Assembly (NCBI GenBank): GCA_966250325.1
Contig: CBINGY010000003.1
Location: 1-64,000 of the forward strand
From: Jiulongibacter sp966250325
GTDB lineage: Bacteria > Bacteroidota > Bacteroidia > Cytophagales > Spirosomataceae
Direction: 5' to 3'
DNA: 64,000 nt
In this document: positions 44,588 to 54,164 of the stretch, in pieces
Numbering within the stretch: position 1 is the stretch's first letter
How the letters are laid out: each line of letters opens with the position of its first letter
Translations under genes and position numbers: made by a program
Notes under the pieces: generated by a model
What the model was told of the DNA's origin: nothing
The model's input: the letters and a program-made list of their open reading frames with translations, nothing else
Databases searched by the model: none

Positions 44588-46543
44588 ATGTCTGACGAAT
44601 CACAACAGAAAAAAGATTACGGTGCCAATAATATTCAGGTTCTTGAAGGGCTGGAAGCAGTAAGAAAAAGACCCGCCATGTACATTGGTGATGTAGGTGC
44701 CAAGGGCCTTCATCACCTGATCTGGGAAGTAGTGGATAATTCCATTGATGAAGCACTGGCAGGTTACTGTGACACCATCAATGTGACCATTAATGAAGAT
44801 AATTCAATAACAGTAAAAGATAACGGAAGGGGGATTCCAACAGGTTTTCATGAAAAAGAGCAGAAGTCGGCTCTTGAGGTAGTAATGACGGTACTTCATG
44901 CCGGTGGTAAATTTGATAAAGATACCTATAAAGTGTCCGGAGGTTTGCATGGGGTGGGTGTTTCCTGCGTGAATGCTCTCTCAACTCACCTCAAAGTGGA
45001 AGTTCATCGCGAGGGAAAAGTTTTTGAGCAGGAATATGAAATTGGTAAGCCGATGTATCCGGTACGCGAAATAGGAACTACCGATTCCAGGGGTACTATT
45101 GTAACGTTTAAGCCAGACGGAAGCATTTTTACAACAACAGAATACAAGTATGAAACGGTAGCTAACCGTTTGCGTGAGCTTTCATTCTTGAACAAGGGCA
45201 TCAAACTTATTCTGACAGATCTTCGCGATCTGGACGAGAATGGGAATCCTGTGTCTGATGAGTTTTTATCGGAAGGTGGCTTGGTGGAGTTTGTTGAATA
45301 CATTGATCAGAGCAGAGAACGTCTTATTCCCAATCCCATGTACATGGAAGGAGAAAAAGACGGTGTGCCTGTGGAGGTTTCAATGATTTATAACAGCTCG
45401 TACTCTGAAAATGTCTCCTCTTTTGTGAATAACATCAATACCCATGAAGGCGGAACACACGTTTCTGGTTTCAGAATGGCATTGACCCGTACCCTGAAAG
45501 CCTATGCGGATAAATCGGGGATTCTTGCAAAGGAAAAGATTGAAATTTCAGGAGACGATTTCAGAGAAGGATTAACAGCCGTAATCTCAGTAAAAGTAGC
45601 GGAGCCTCAGTTTGAAGGACAAACCAAAACGAAACTGGGTAATTCAGAGGTTACCTCTGCAGTAAGTAGCTGCGTACAGGAAATGCTGGAAAACTATCTG
45701 GAGGAAAATCCGAAAGAGGCCAAAACCATAGTGGATAAGGTAGTATTAGCAGCGAAAGCCCGTATTGCGGCCCGAAAAGCCCGCGAAATGGTTCAGCGTA
45801 AGAATGTACTTACAGGTACAGGTCTTCCTGGAAAATTGGCAGATTGTGCAAATTCAGATCCTGCGGTTTGCGAAATTTATCTGGTTGAGGGTGACTCGGC
45901 TGGTGGATCAGCGAAACAGGGAAGAGACCGGGCTTTTCAGGCCATTCTTCCTCTAAGAGGGAAAATTTTGAATGTGGAGAAAGCCCAGGAATACCGCATT
46001 TATGAAAACGAAGAGATCAAAAATATCATCACTGCCCTCGGTGTAAGAATGGGTAAAGATGGTGACGAAAGAGCTCTGGATATTGAAAAACTGAGGTATC
46101 ATAAGATCATTATTATGACCGATGCCGATATTGACGGTAGTCACATCCGAACGCTTATTCTTACATTCTTCTACCGGTTTATGAAGGAACTGGTTGAGAA
46201 AGGATATGTCTACATTGCTCAGCCGCCCTTTTACCTGGTTAAGAAAGGAACAAAATCTGAGTATTGCTGGACAGAGGAGCAGAGAGAGGCAGCGGTTAAA
46301 CGCCTGGCCGGTGGAGGAAAAGAAGACTCTGTAACCGTTCAACGTTACAAGGGACTTGGTGAAATGAATCCTGAGCAGCTTTGGGAGACGACCATGGACC
46401 CGGCAGGTCGTACTCTGAAACAGGTATCTATCGAATCGGCAGCAGAGGCAGATCACCTGTTCTCGATGCTTATGGGTGACGAGGTAGGGCCTCGCAGAGA
46501 CTTCATTGAGAAGAATGCCAAATACGCGAAGGTAGATGTTTAA
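44588..46543 (+). CDS. gyrB: DNA gyrase subunit B
   Basis: A 651-residue type IIA topoisomerase ATPase subunit. GHKL ATP-binding motifs are present: EVVDNSIDEA, DNGRGIPT and GGLHGVGVSCVNALS. The transducer region with QTKTKLGN and the TOPRIM domain with EGDSAGGSAKQGRDR and DADIDGSHIRTL follow, then the closing IQRYKGLGEMNPEQLWETTMDP-like segment (VQRYKGLGEMNPEQLW). It supercoils DNA with GyrA. Monocistronic, with a strong terminator behind. Confidence 0.97.
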   Translation: MSDESQQKKDYGANNIQVLEGLEAVRKRPAMYIGDVGAKGLHHLIWEVVDNSIDEALAGYCDTINVTINEDNSITVKDNGRGIPTGFHEKEQKSALEVVMTVLHAGGKFDKDTYKVSGGLHGVGVSCVNALSTHLKVEVHREGKVFEQEYEIGKPMYPVREIGTTDSRGTIVTFKPDGSIFTTTEYKYETVANRLRELSFLNKGIKLILTDLRDLDENGNPVSDEFLSEGGLVEFVEYIDQSRERLIPNPMYMEGEKDGVPVEVSMIYNSSYSENVSSFVNNINTHEGGTHVSGFRMALTRTLKAYADKSGILAKEKIEISGDDFREGLTAVISVKVAEPQFEGQTKTKLGNSEVTSAVSSCVQEMLENYLEENPKEAKTIVDKVVLAAKARIAARKAREMVQRKNVLTGTGLPGKLADCANSDPAVCEIYLVEGDSAGGSAKQGRDRAFQAILPLRGKILNVEKAQEYRIYENEEIKNIITALGVRMGKDGDERALDIEKLRYHKIIIMTDADIDGSHIRTLILTFFYRFMKELVEKGYVYIAQPPFYLVKKGTKSEYCWTEEQREAAVKRLAGGGKEDSVTVQRYKGLGEMNPEQLWETTMDPAGRTLKQVSIESAAEADHLFSMLMGDEVGPRRDFIEKNAKYAKVDV

Positions 46544-46564
46544 GAGTTTCGATTGAATTTTTAG

Positions 46565-46598
46565 AAGCCCCTGTTTCCCGGTGTAACAGGGGCTTTTT
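46565..46598 (+). terminator. Terminator after gyrB
   Basis: An 11-bp perfect stem (AAGCCCCTGTT / AACAGGGGCTT) with a 9-nt loop, followed by TTT. Confidence 0.9.
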
Positions 46599-46743
46599 GT
46601 TTGATTTCTCTTCTGGTATCTAACCCGGCAAACAGAAATTAATTTTTGATTAGATTTTCTTCCGAAATGATGGATATCTTAAAGGAATTCTTCAAAAAAG
46701 TATATTTTTACCTACGAGAAGACAAACTATAAAACCTAAAACT

Positions 46744-48441
46744 ATGAGTGATTATAAGCCCTGGCTCAAAAAATATCCGAAGGGAGTAAACCATGAACTA
46801 AACCCCGACGCCTATCCCACTTTACTCGAGCTTTTTGATGAGGGTTTTGATTCATACCGGTCGCAGCCCGCGTATACCTTCATGGATAAAACGCTTAGCT
46901 TTGATCAGATTGACCGACTGAGCTTTCAGTTCGCTTCTTACCTTCAGAGTTCGGGCCTTCAGAAGGGAGATAAGGTTGCTCTTCAAATGCCGAATTGTCT
47001 TCAATATCCCATTGCACTTTTCGGAGTTTTAAGAGCGGGTATGGTGGTAGTAAACACCAATCCACTTTATACCCCAAGGGAGATGAAACACCAGTTTAAA
47101 GATTCAGGAGCAAAGGCCATCGTAATTGTCGCCAATTTTGCGTTTAATTTGGAAAAGGTCATTGCCGATACTGACCTGAAGCAGGTGATTATAACAGAGT
47201 TGGGGGATCTGCTGGGATTCCCTAAAAAACAGATTGTAAACTTTGTTGTGAAATCTGTCAAAAAAATGGTGCCGGCCTATTCGCTTCCTGGTTCTATTTC
47301 TTTTTCTTCCGCGTTAGTTAAGGGTAGTCCATCTGCCTACTCCAGACCTTCACTGGTAAATTCAGACCTTGCTTTTATCCAATACACGGGAGGAACAACG
47401 GGTGTATCAAAAGGTGCAGAACTGAATCACCGAAACATGATTGCCAACTGTGAAGGCATTGCTGAATGGTTTAAGCCTAAGATTTCAGAAACAGCCGAGA
47501 GAACCATTTTGGGAGCGTTACCTTTCTATCACATCTTTGCACTCACGCTCAATGCTATATCGGGGATGAAACTTGGTTTTCATAACATTATGATTGCGAA
47601 TCCAAGGGATCAACCGGCACTTATTAAAGATCTGAGGAAGCATCCGGTTTCTATTTTTCCGGGTCTTAATACCTTATTTAATGCTTTGGCAAACAATCAG
47701 GACTTCAGACAACTTGATTTCTCGGGCCTCAAAATTACGATAGCTGGTGGTATGGCTCTGCAGAAAGCTGTAGCAGAGAACTGGGAAAAACTGACTGGCT
47801 GTAGAATTACCGAAGGCTACGGCTTATCTGAGACTGCCCCGGTGCTCTCGTGCAATCCTGTTGATGATACCCAGCAAATCGGTACCATTGGTATGCCTTT
47901 CCCATCCACAATGATGAAAATTCTTAAAGAGGATGAAACATGGGGCGTGGCTGGTGAAGTAGGAGAAATATGTGCATACGGACCACAGGTGATGAAAGGT
48001 TATTACAACAGGCCTGAAGAGACCGCCAAAGTCTTTATTAAAGATGAAGAGGGTAGGGAATTCTTCAAAACCGGAGATATCGGAATGATGCTTGAAGACG
48101 GATTCTTCAAAATAGTGGATCGTAAGAAAGATATGATTCTGGTATCTGGTTTCAACGTTTATCCCAATGAAATCGAAGAGGTGATTACAGGTCATCCCGG
48201 TGTTTTAGAGGTAGCTTGCATTGGTGTACCAGACGAACATTCCACAGAAGCCGTTAAAATTTTTGTTGTAAAAAAGGATGAGAGCCTTACCACGGAGGAG
48301 CTTAAGGCATATGCCCGCGAGAACCTTACGGCGTATAAGTGTCCCAAGCATATAGAATTCCGAAAAGAACTTCCCAAAACGAATGTAGGCAAGATATTAA
48401 GAAGAGCTTTGAAAGAAGAGGAAGAGGCTAAGGCGAATTAA
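46744..48441 (+). CDS. fadD: Long-chain fatty acid-CoA ligase
   Basis: A 565-residue AMP-binding enzyme of the FadD type. P-loop FIQYTGGTTGVSKGAELNHRNM (shown here in its core YTGGTTGVSKG), A5 motif EGYGLSETAPVLSCNP, and the closing GDIGMMLEDGFFKIVDRKKDMILVSGFNVYPNEIEE plus PKTNVGKILRRAL are intact. The N-terminal WLKKYPKGVNHELNPDAYPTLLELFDE is characteristic of FadD. It activates exogenous long-chain fatty acids for beta-oxidation or lipid synthesis. Monocistronic: 200 bp after gyrB and its terminator. Confidence 0.93.
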   Translation: MSDYKPWLKKYPKGVNHELNPDAYPTLLELFDEGFDSYRSQPAYTFMDKTLSFDQIDRLSFQFASYLQSSGLQKGDKVALQMPNCLQYPIALFGVLRAGMVVVNTNPLYTPREMKHQFKDSGAKAIVIVANFAFNLEKVIADTDLKQVIITELGDLLGFPKKQIVNFVVKSVKKMVPAYSLPGSISFSSALVKGSPSAYSRPSLVNSDLAFIQYTGGTTGVSKGAELNHRNMIANCEGIAEWFKPKISETAERTILGALPFYHIFALTLNAISGMKLGFHNIMIANPRDQPALIKDLRKHPVSIFPGLNTLFNALANNQDFRQLDFSGLKITIAGGMALQKAVAENWEKLTGCRITEGYGLSETAPVLSCNPVDDTQQIGTIGMPFPSTMMKILKEDETWGVAGEVGEICAYGPQVMKGYYNRPEETAKVFIKDEEGREFFKTGDIGMMLEDGFFKIVDRKKDMILVSGFNVYPNEIEEVITGHPGVLEVACIGVPDEHSTEAVKIFVVKKDESLTTEELKAYARENLTAYKCPKHIEFRKELPKTNVGKILRRALKEEEEAKAN

Positions 48442-48466
48442 GAAGTGTTCTAAAAGAATGCCAAAG

Positions 48467-48501
48467 AAAATACCCCATGGAAACCTCCTTGGGGTATTTT
48501 T
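48467..48501. terminator. Bidirectional terminator between fadD and the anti-sigma gene
   Basis: An 11-bp stem (AAAATACCCCA / TGGGGTATTTT) with two further inner G-C pairs, A-rich before and T-rich after. It lies between convergent genes. Confidence 0.9.
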
Positions 48502-48540
48502 AATTGTACAGTTTATAAAAGGTTTATTGCTTGTTTCTCT

Positions 48541-50031
48541 TTAATGAAAACGGTAGTTAATACTGGTGTAAAGCCCGATATATCTGGGTTTAAATGAAAA
48601 TCCTTCACTTTTTTCTACCCCGGTAGTGAGGGTCTGCTGGATATTTGAACCCAGCGAAACCTGCCAGTCTTTTGATACCATATAGTTTATCTTCAAACTG
48701 CCTATTCCGCTCAAATTCATAACTTTATATGCCGAATTTGCGGCGGTGAGTCTACTTCCACCCTCTGCAAGGTTATCCAGAACGTTACTAATGATAAAAT
48801 CGCCGGAAACACCACCCGTTACAGCTGCTTCCATTTTAGAAGTAACCGGTAGATAAAAGCCCAGTTGAACTGGTAGATTAACAAAGCGGTAATCGTTATC
48901 AATATATGCTTTGGTAGAAATAACGGTGTTGTCAAATACCGTCTGGTCCTTACGTATGTAGTAGGATTCAAGAAATGTTCTTACGTTTCCGGTAAATTGA
49001 TTGTACGAGTAAACATTACTACCTACCATGGATTGACCCGAAGAATAACGAAACCCGCTTTCTATAGACAGGAACTTTCCGAGGCGTTTGCCATAATCAA
49101 AACCAAGATTGATGGCTGTGCCTGTTCGAATTTCATTGTATGGCTGAGAGAGAGGAATAGCGAAAGTCTCTCTTTTTCCCGCAGAAACCGGAGGCTCAGC
49201 GATACTGTTAAATGATGACCTTGGTACATCACTTGCCGATACAAGAGCTGCACGTTCGAAGTTATTGATCCTGATATTGGGATTGAAGGGCGAAATGCCA
49301 GAAATTAGACTGAACCATGACCTTTGAAGAAATGTGCGGTTGTCATCCAGGAACTTTTCCGGAGTCTCATATCCCAGTTTATTTCTTTTCAGAATGATAG
49401 AATTGCCAAATTCGTTAAAGGCCTTACCGGTCATGTAAGTGAGGTCTGCCAGCAATGATTTCTCATCAATAACAGGATTTTCTCTTTCAGCGTCTGATGC
49501 TGGCAATGGGTTCGCATCTTCGTATGAGGAACCTTTATCGTGTAGGAGTGTGATTTCCTTAAGTTTTTGATTATCCACAGGGAGGACTGCAGCAGCACGA
49601 ACCTGTCTTTCTTTTGATAGGGCAGAAAGGGGGGCAGGGCCCTCTGAAGTAGGTAGGCTGCGTCTTTTATTCAAAGATGCGTCACCAGTAACTGCAGAGA
49701 CTTCGGAAGCACTTTTTCGAAAGTCAATTTGATAAATGCCAAACCCCAATGCTACAAGAAGAAGTGCGGCTATGCCTGCAAGTGCTCTTCTATTCACGGT
49801 AAAATAGAGGAAAGGTCTTCGTTCTTTTTTGTTGAGTTCGGCTTCTATCCGGGCCCAAACTTTATTTGATGGAGTTACAGAGCCCGTCAGCAATTTATGA
49901 CGAATCATCACCTCCATGCTTTTTTCAGCATCCAGCTCTTCCTCAATTTTCCCCCAAAAATCAACGGGCACCTTCTCCTCATGGTTGAGGAGAGTTGTTT
50001 TCCATTGATTTTCAAAAGAACCCTTTTTCAT
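48541..50031 (-). CDS. Anti-sigma-like/beta-barrel hybrid protein
   Basis: A 496-residue protein. Residues 1-80 are cytoplasmic and helical and look like an anti-sigma binding region (two WxKIEEELD-like repeats: VPVDFWGKIEEELDA and PSNKVWARIEAELNK). A single transmembrane helix spans ~83-101. A disordered linker (~105-260) leads to a beta-rich C-terminal half (~290-496) with alternating strands of outer-membrane barrel type (FLSIESGFRYSSGQSM, SLGSNIQQTLTTGV, ending YTSINYRFH). It overlaps the sigma factor gene by 4 bp (ATGA), so the two are surely co-translated. Its role as anti-sigma factor is inferred from position and topology. Confidence 0.75.
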   Translation of the reverse strand: MKKGSFENQWKTTLLNHEEKVPVDFWGKIEEELDAEKSMEVMIRHKLLTGSVTPSNKVWARIEAELNKKERRPFLYFTVNRRALAGIAALLLVALGFGIYQIDFRKSASEVSAVTGDASLNKRRSLPTSEGPAPLSALSKERQVRAAAVLPVDNQKLKEITLLHDKGSSYEDANPLPASDAERENPVIDEKSLLADLTYMTGKAFNEFGNSIILKRNKLGYETPEKFLDDNRTFLQRSWFSLISGISPFNPNIRINNFERAALVSASDVPRSSFNSIAEPPVSAGKRETFAIPLSQPYNEIRTGTAINLGFDYGKRLGKFLSIESGFRYSSGQSMVGSNVYSYNQFTGNVRTFLESYYIRKDQTVFDNTVISTKAYIDNDYRFVNLPVQLGFYLPVTSKMEAAVTGGVSGDFIISNVLDNLAEGGSRLTAANSAYKVMNLSGIGSLKINYMVSKDWQVSLGSNIQQTLTTGVEKSEGFSFKPRYIGLYTSINYRFH

Positions 50032-50612
50032 CCTTTAAATTCTATCTTTGTTTTTTCCTGCGTATTTAACCTGTTTTGTTCCCGCTCCAGTTTCTCCTGA
50101 AGCAAGCTTTTGGCCCTTGAATACTGAGATTTTGAAGTACCTTCTGTAACTCCCAGCATCTTGGCGATTTCATGATGTTTGAATCCTTCTATGGCGTAGA
50201 GATTAAATATTGTTCTGCAGCCGTCCGGTAACTCGTTCATCAAACCTACTAATTGCTGATACGAGAGGTTTTCATATCCGCTGTTTGCGTAATGCAGATC
50301 CTCATGTATCATATAATCTCCCTCAAGGCTTTGAGTAAGACCGGAGTTCTTTTTCAGTGCTTTTAATGCTGTATTGACAACAATTTTCCTTAGCCAGGCC
50401 TCCAAAGGACTGTCAAATCGAAAAGTGTTTAAATGTCTGAATACCTTCACAAACGAATCCTGAAGGACGTCTTCTGCACTTTCCTGGTCTTTCATGTACC
50501 TTAACGCAACCGCAAATAATTTGCCCGAAAACATCTCAAAGAGCTGTTTTTGAGCGGCCCTGTCTTCATTCAGGCAGGCCTCAATTATCTGTTGTTCGGT
50601 TAACATTTTCAA
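50028..50612 (-). CDS. ECF-type RNA polymerase sigma factor
   Basis: A 194-residue sigma-70-like factor. Region 2 is around LFEMFSGKLFAVALRYMKDQESAEDVLQDSFVKVFRHLNTF (the DVLQDSFVKVF core). Region 4 has MNELPDGCRTIFNLYAIEGFKHHEIAKMLGVTEGTSKSQYSRAKSLLQEKL, a clear helix-turn-helix. Length and layout are those of the ECF group. It directs RNA polymerase to a stress or envelope regulon. It is coupled by an ATGA overlap to the anti-sigma/barrel protein. Confidence 0.93.
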   Translation of the reverse strand: MKMLTEQQIIEACLNEDRAAQKQLFEMFSGKLFAVALRYMKDQESAEDVLQDSFVKVFRHLNTFRFDSPLEAWLRKIVVNTALKALKKNSGLTQSLEGDYMIHEDLHYANSGYENLSYQQLVGLMNELPDGCRTIFNLYAIEGFKHHEIAKMLGVTEGTSKSQYSRAKSLLQEKLEREQNRLNTQEKTKIEFKG

Positions 50613-50701
50613 CGGAGCAGAACTTTTATCTTACTGATAATTTTCTCTTGACCGTTGAAGAGTCAATTATCAGGACACCCAATGTACTAAAATGGTTGGA
50701 A

Positions 50702-51730
50702 TTAACGGGAAAAAATACGTATTATGTCATGCTTCAAATCCAAAGCCTCCGCTGCAATTAATCCTGCAGGCACAGATACGGCTTCCATTCCCTCATTAAG
50801 TATTAATCCCTTGCTTTTTACTATTCTTATTTCGTCATACAGACCCTCTTTTATCAGGAACGAATGTAGTCTTGGACCTCCTTCTACCAGAACCGAGCCC
50901 AGACCTTTCTGGTGCAATGTCCGCGTGAGCAGCTTCAGATTTGTTTCATTTCCTTCTGTTGAGACTTTTTCTATAGCCTCCGGAAGTATTTCCGGGCCGC
51001 CAAAAACGATTGTTCGTACACTTTCGTCGTATACCCTGGAAGATGCTTTGGTCTTTCTGAACGGATCCCAAACTACACGAACCGGATTTCTGCCCGGCCA
51101 GTTGCGGGTAGTGAGAGATGGATCGTCATTCAGAATGGTAGAGCTACCTACCAGAATAGCATCTTCTTCTGACCGCCACTTGTGGGTTTGAATGCTGGCT
51201 AGTTCTCTGCTTATTGATACAGGCGAGCCATTTTTATGACAAACATAACCGTCTGCACTCTCTGCCCATTTGAGTATGACATACGGACGCTGCTGCTCAA
51301 TGGATGCAAAGAATCGTTTGTTTAATTCTCTTCCCTCCTTTGCTAAAACTCCCTTAATAACTTCTATTCCTGCATCGCGTAGTTTCCGGATTCCCTGGCC
51401 ATTCACCTTGGGATTGGGATCATCATTGGCAATAACTACCCGTTTTACCTGGTGATGAATAAGTAAATCGGCACAGGGTGGGGTTTTGCCGAAATGAGAA
51501 CAGGGTTCCAGATTTACATAGCAGGTGGAGTCTTTTAAAACTGAGGGGTCCTTCACTTTTTGTATCGCATCTACTTCGGCATGTGGTCCACCAAATTGTT
51601 TATGCCAGCCTTCCGCAATGACTTGATCGTTGTACACTATTACGCAACCCACCATTGGGTTTGGGCTTACCTGGCCTTTACCCAATGAGGCAAGTTCCAG
51701 TGTGCGTTTCATGTACAGCTCATGTTTCAT
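50702..51730 (-). CDS. ribD: Bifunctional riboflavin biosynthesis deaminase/reductase RibD
   Basis: The frame reaches back to 51772, but the ATG at 51730 sits in an ATGA overlap with the upstream YciI-like gene and gives the normal N-terminus; 342 residues. The zinc deaminase motif HAE (His50, Glu52) and PCSHFGKTPPC (Cys77, Cys86) lies in the N-terminal half, and SPNPMVGCVI is diagnostic of RibD. The C-terminal reductase domain follows (VILKWAESADGYVCHKNG, SRELASIQTHKWRSEEDAILVGSSTILNDDPSLT, VLVEGGPRLHSFL). It catalyses the second and third steps of riboflavin synthesis. Confidence 0.95.
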   Translation of the reverse strand: MKHELYMKRTLELASLGKGQVSPNPMVGCVIVYNDQVIAEGWHKQFGGPHAEVDAIQKVKDPSVLKDSTCYVNLEPCSHFGKTPPCADLLIHHQVKRVVIANDDPNPKVNGQGIRKLRDAGIEVIKGVLAKEGRELNKRFFASIEQQRPYVILKWAESADGYVCHKNGSPVSISRELASIQTHKWRSEEDAILVGSSTILNDDPSLTTRNWPGRNPVRVVWDPFRKTKASSRVYDESVRTIVFGGPEILPEAIEKVSTEGNETNLKLLTRTLHQKGLGSVLVEGGPRLHSFLIKEGLYDEIRIVKSKGLILNEGMEAVSVPAGLIAAEALDLKHDIIRIFSR

Positions 51731-52017
51731 AAAGGGGCTACTTTTACTTCGCTCACCTCTATGGAATCCCAAACCTTTTCTTTTACATAGGGTTCATTCT
51801 GAAGCCAGAGGTCAAGATCACTTCGGGAATGAAATTCAAGCAGCATGGCTGAGCCGTTCATTTGACCGTCATCTCCCAGAAATGCCGCTGCTTTAATAAA
51901 ATTTCCTTCTTCTTTTAACTGTTGTGCCATCTGAAGATGATTGGCTCTTGCAGCCATTCTTCTCTCCAGGGCTTTCGAGTCATTGAAATCTTTTGCAATT
52001 ACCAGAAACTGAGGCAT
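51727..52017 (-). CDS. YciI-like protein
   Basis: A 96-residue ferredoxin-like protein of the YciI family (FLVIAKDFNDSKALERRMAARANHL, then AAAFLGDDGQMNGSAMLLEFHSRSDLDLWLQNEPYV, with the conserved Asp and the DP/EPY ending). Function unknown; family members resemble dye-decolourising or stress-related enzymes. Its stop codon overlaps the ribD start by 4 bp, so the two are translationally coupled. Confidence 0.88.
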   Translation of the reverse strand: MPQFLVIAKDFNDSKALERRMAARANHLQMAQQLKEEGNFIKAAAFLGDDGQMNGSAMLLEFHSRSDLDLWLQNEPYVKEKVWDSIEVSEVKVAPL

Positions 52018-52083
52018 TGATTATAAGTTGAGAGATCAAATTAGCTCTAAATTTTACGAATATCAAAGCGTACGGGTCATCAA

Positions 52084-52117
52084 AAAAGCGGAAACTCATT
52101 CCTGAATTTCCGCTTTT
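52084..52117 (-). terminator. Terminator after typA
   Basis: An 11-bp stem (AAAAGCGGAAA / TTTCCGCTTTT) with a 12-nt loop, followed by a T-run on the minus strand. It lies 24 bp past the typA stop. Confidence 0.85.
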
Positions 52118-52140
52118 GAATTTCTTAGTTTCCTAAGGAA

Positions 52141-53955
52141 TTAAGCCATTTCGGCTGTTTTACCCATACGTTTTCTTTCGTTTTCGTCCAGGTATATTTT
52201 TCTCATTCTTAGCGACTTAGGAGTCACTTCAAGGTATTCGTCCTTTTGAATGTACTCCATACACTCCTCAAGTGAAAACTGGATCTTAGGGGCAATCTTA
52301 ACGTTATCATCCGAACCGCTCGCCCGCATATTTGTCAGCTTTTTGGAAGTTTGAAGGTTAACAACAATATCGTTTTGACGATTGTGCTCACCTACTACCA
52401 TTCCCATATAAATTTCTTCTCCTGGTTCAACAAAAAATTTGCCGCGATCCTGAAGTTTGTCGATAGAGTAGGCAATTGCAGGTCCCTGTCCCATTGATAT
52501 AAGGGAGCCGTTAATTCTGCCAGGAATAACCCCTTTGTAAGGTTGGTATTCCTTAAAGCGATGGTTCATTATGGCTTCACCTTGAGTAGCGGTCAAGACA
52601 TTGTTTCTTAAGCCAATTATACCTCGTGAGGGTATCTCAAACTCTAGGTGCTGAAGATCTCCTTTGGGCTCCATGATGAGCATTTCTCCTTTACGCTGAG
52701 TAACAAGTTCAATGACTTTACCGGCGGTTTCTTCAGGGACATCTACAATTAGTGTTTCTACCGGCTCCAGTCTTTCACCATTTTCACCCTCCTTGAAGAT
52801 AACCTGCGGCTGGCCTACCATGAGCTCATAGCCCTCTCTTCTCATCGTTTCTATTAAGACTGAGAGGTGAAGAATCCCACGGCCAAACACGATAAACTTA
52901 TCTTCAGTATCTCCCTGCTCTACGCGTAATGCCAGGTTTTTCTCTGTTTCTTTGATCAGTCGATCACGTACATGCCGGCTCGTAACAAATTTTCCTTCTT
53001 TCCCGAAGAATGGCGAATTGTTGATCGTAAAAAGCATGTTCATGGTAGGCTCATCAATCGATATTCTTGGCAAGGCCTCTGGCTGATCAGCATCTGCAAT
53101 GGTATCTCCGATTTCGAAATCTTCAATTCCGGTAATGGCACAAAGTTCACCACTGCTTACCAATTCTACTTTGTTTTTTCCAAGGCCTTCAAAGACATGA
53201 ATTTCCTTGATGCGGTTTCTTTTGAGACTACCATCTGCCTTGCAAAGAAGTACCGACTGCCCTTCTTTAAAAGTACCTCTTTCTACGCGGCCTATCGCAA
53301 TCCTTCCCACAAATGATGAATAATCTAGCGAAGTGATCTGCATCTGTGATGCACCCTCTTTTACTTTGGAAGGTGGAATATGCTTTATAATAGCATCAAG
53401 TAGGGGAGTAATGTTATCTGTGGGCTTCTGCCAGTCTTCACTCATCCAGCCTTGTTTGGATGAACCATAAAGGGTAGGGAAGTCCAGCTGATCTTCCGTG
53501 GCCTCGAGGTTAAACATGAGGTCAAATACCATCTCATGTACCTCATCTGGTCTGCAGTTTTCTTTGTCTACCTTATTCACCACTACGATTGGCTTTAAAC
53601 CCAATGAAAGGGCTTTGCCAAGCACAAAACGGGTCTGCGGCATAGGGCCTTCAAAAGCATCAACCAGAAGAATTACCCCATCGGCCATTTTAAGAACGCG
53701 TTCTACCTCACCACCGAAGTCTGCGTGACCGGGAGTGTCAATAATGTTGATCTTGGTATTTCCGTATCTAACGGAAACGTTCTTTGATACAATGGTAATT
53801 CCACGCTCGCGTTCCAGGTCGTTATTATCTAGAATAAGATCCTGGAATTCCTGATTTTCACGGAAAATCTTTGAGGCATGAATGATTTTATCAACCAGCG
53901 TAGTTTTTCCGTGGTCAACGTGAGCAATGATGGCAATGTTTCTGATGTCTTGCAT
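52141..53955 (-). CDS. typA: Ribosome-binding GTPase TypA/BipA
   Basis: A 604-residue translational GTPase. G1 is AHVDHGKT (11-18), G2 ERGITI, G3 DTPGHADF, G4 NKVDKE, then EF-Tu-like and EF-G-like domains (ISIDEPTMNMLFTINNSPFFGKEGKFVTSRHVRDRL; GILHLSVLIETMRREGYELMVGQP) and the BipA C-terminal domain (KKLTNMRASGSDDNVKIAPKIQFSLEECMEYIQKDEYLEVTPKSLRMRK). It supports ribosome assembly and growth under stress and cold. Own promoter (TAATTTTG) and terminator. Confidence 0.96.
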   Translation of the reverse strand: MQDIRNIAIIAHVDHGKTTLVDKIIHASKIFRENQEFQDLILDNNDLERERGITIVSKNVSVRYGNTKINIIDTPGHADFGGEVERVLKMADGVILLVDAFEGPMPQTRFVLGKALSLGLKPIVVVNKVDKENCRPDEVHEMVFDLMFNLEATEDQLDFPTLYGSSKQGWMSEDWQKPTDNITPLLDAIIKHIPPSKVKEGASQMQITSLDYSSFVGRIAIGRVERGTFKEGQSVLLCKADGSLKRNRIKEIHVFEGLGKNKVELVSSGELCAITGIEDFEIGDTIADADQPEALPRISIDEPTMNMLFTINNSPFFGKEGKFVTSRHVRDRLIKETEKNLALRVEQGDTEDKFIVFGRGILHLSVLIETMRREGYELMVGQPQVIFKEGENGERLEPVETLIVDVPEETAGKVIELVTQRKGEMLIMEPKGDLQHLEFEIPSRGIIGLRNNVLTATQGEAIMNHRFKEYQPYKGVIPGRINGSLISMGQGPAIAYSIDKLQDRGKFFVEPGEEIYMGMVVGEHNRQNDIVVNLQTSKKLTNMRASGSDDNVKIAPKIQFSLEECMEYIQKDEYLEVTPKSLRMRKIYLDENERKRMGKTAEMA

Positions 53956-53978
53956 TTAGGCTTTTAAAAAAGTCCGCA

Positions 53979-53986
53979 AAATTAGA
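53979..53986 (-). promoter_or_regulatory. Candidate -7 element for typA (TAATTTTG)
   Basis: Full match to TAnnTTTG on the minus strand, 24 bp upstream of the typA start. Confidence 0.45.
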
Positions 53987-54114
53987 CATTTTCAAGATTA
54001 CAGAACAGAGCATTCTTTTAATTCTTAGTCGACGCCCTGCATTGTGTTAGTTTTTCTTGGATGAATTCAATTTTGCCCAAGCTTTTCTATTTAATTTATT
54101 GATAATCAAAAATA

Positions 54115-54136
54115 AAAGGCGGCCTGAGCCGCCTTT
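54115..54136 (-). terminator. Terminator after the carboxylesterase pair
   Basis: A 9-bp stem (AAAGGCGGC / GCCGCCTTT) with a CTGA loop, followed on the minus strand by a T-rich run (ATTTTTGATT), 29 bp past the last esterase stop. Confidence 0.85.
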
Positions 54137-54164
54137 ATGGAACAATAGTTAGGGTTGGTTAAAA

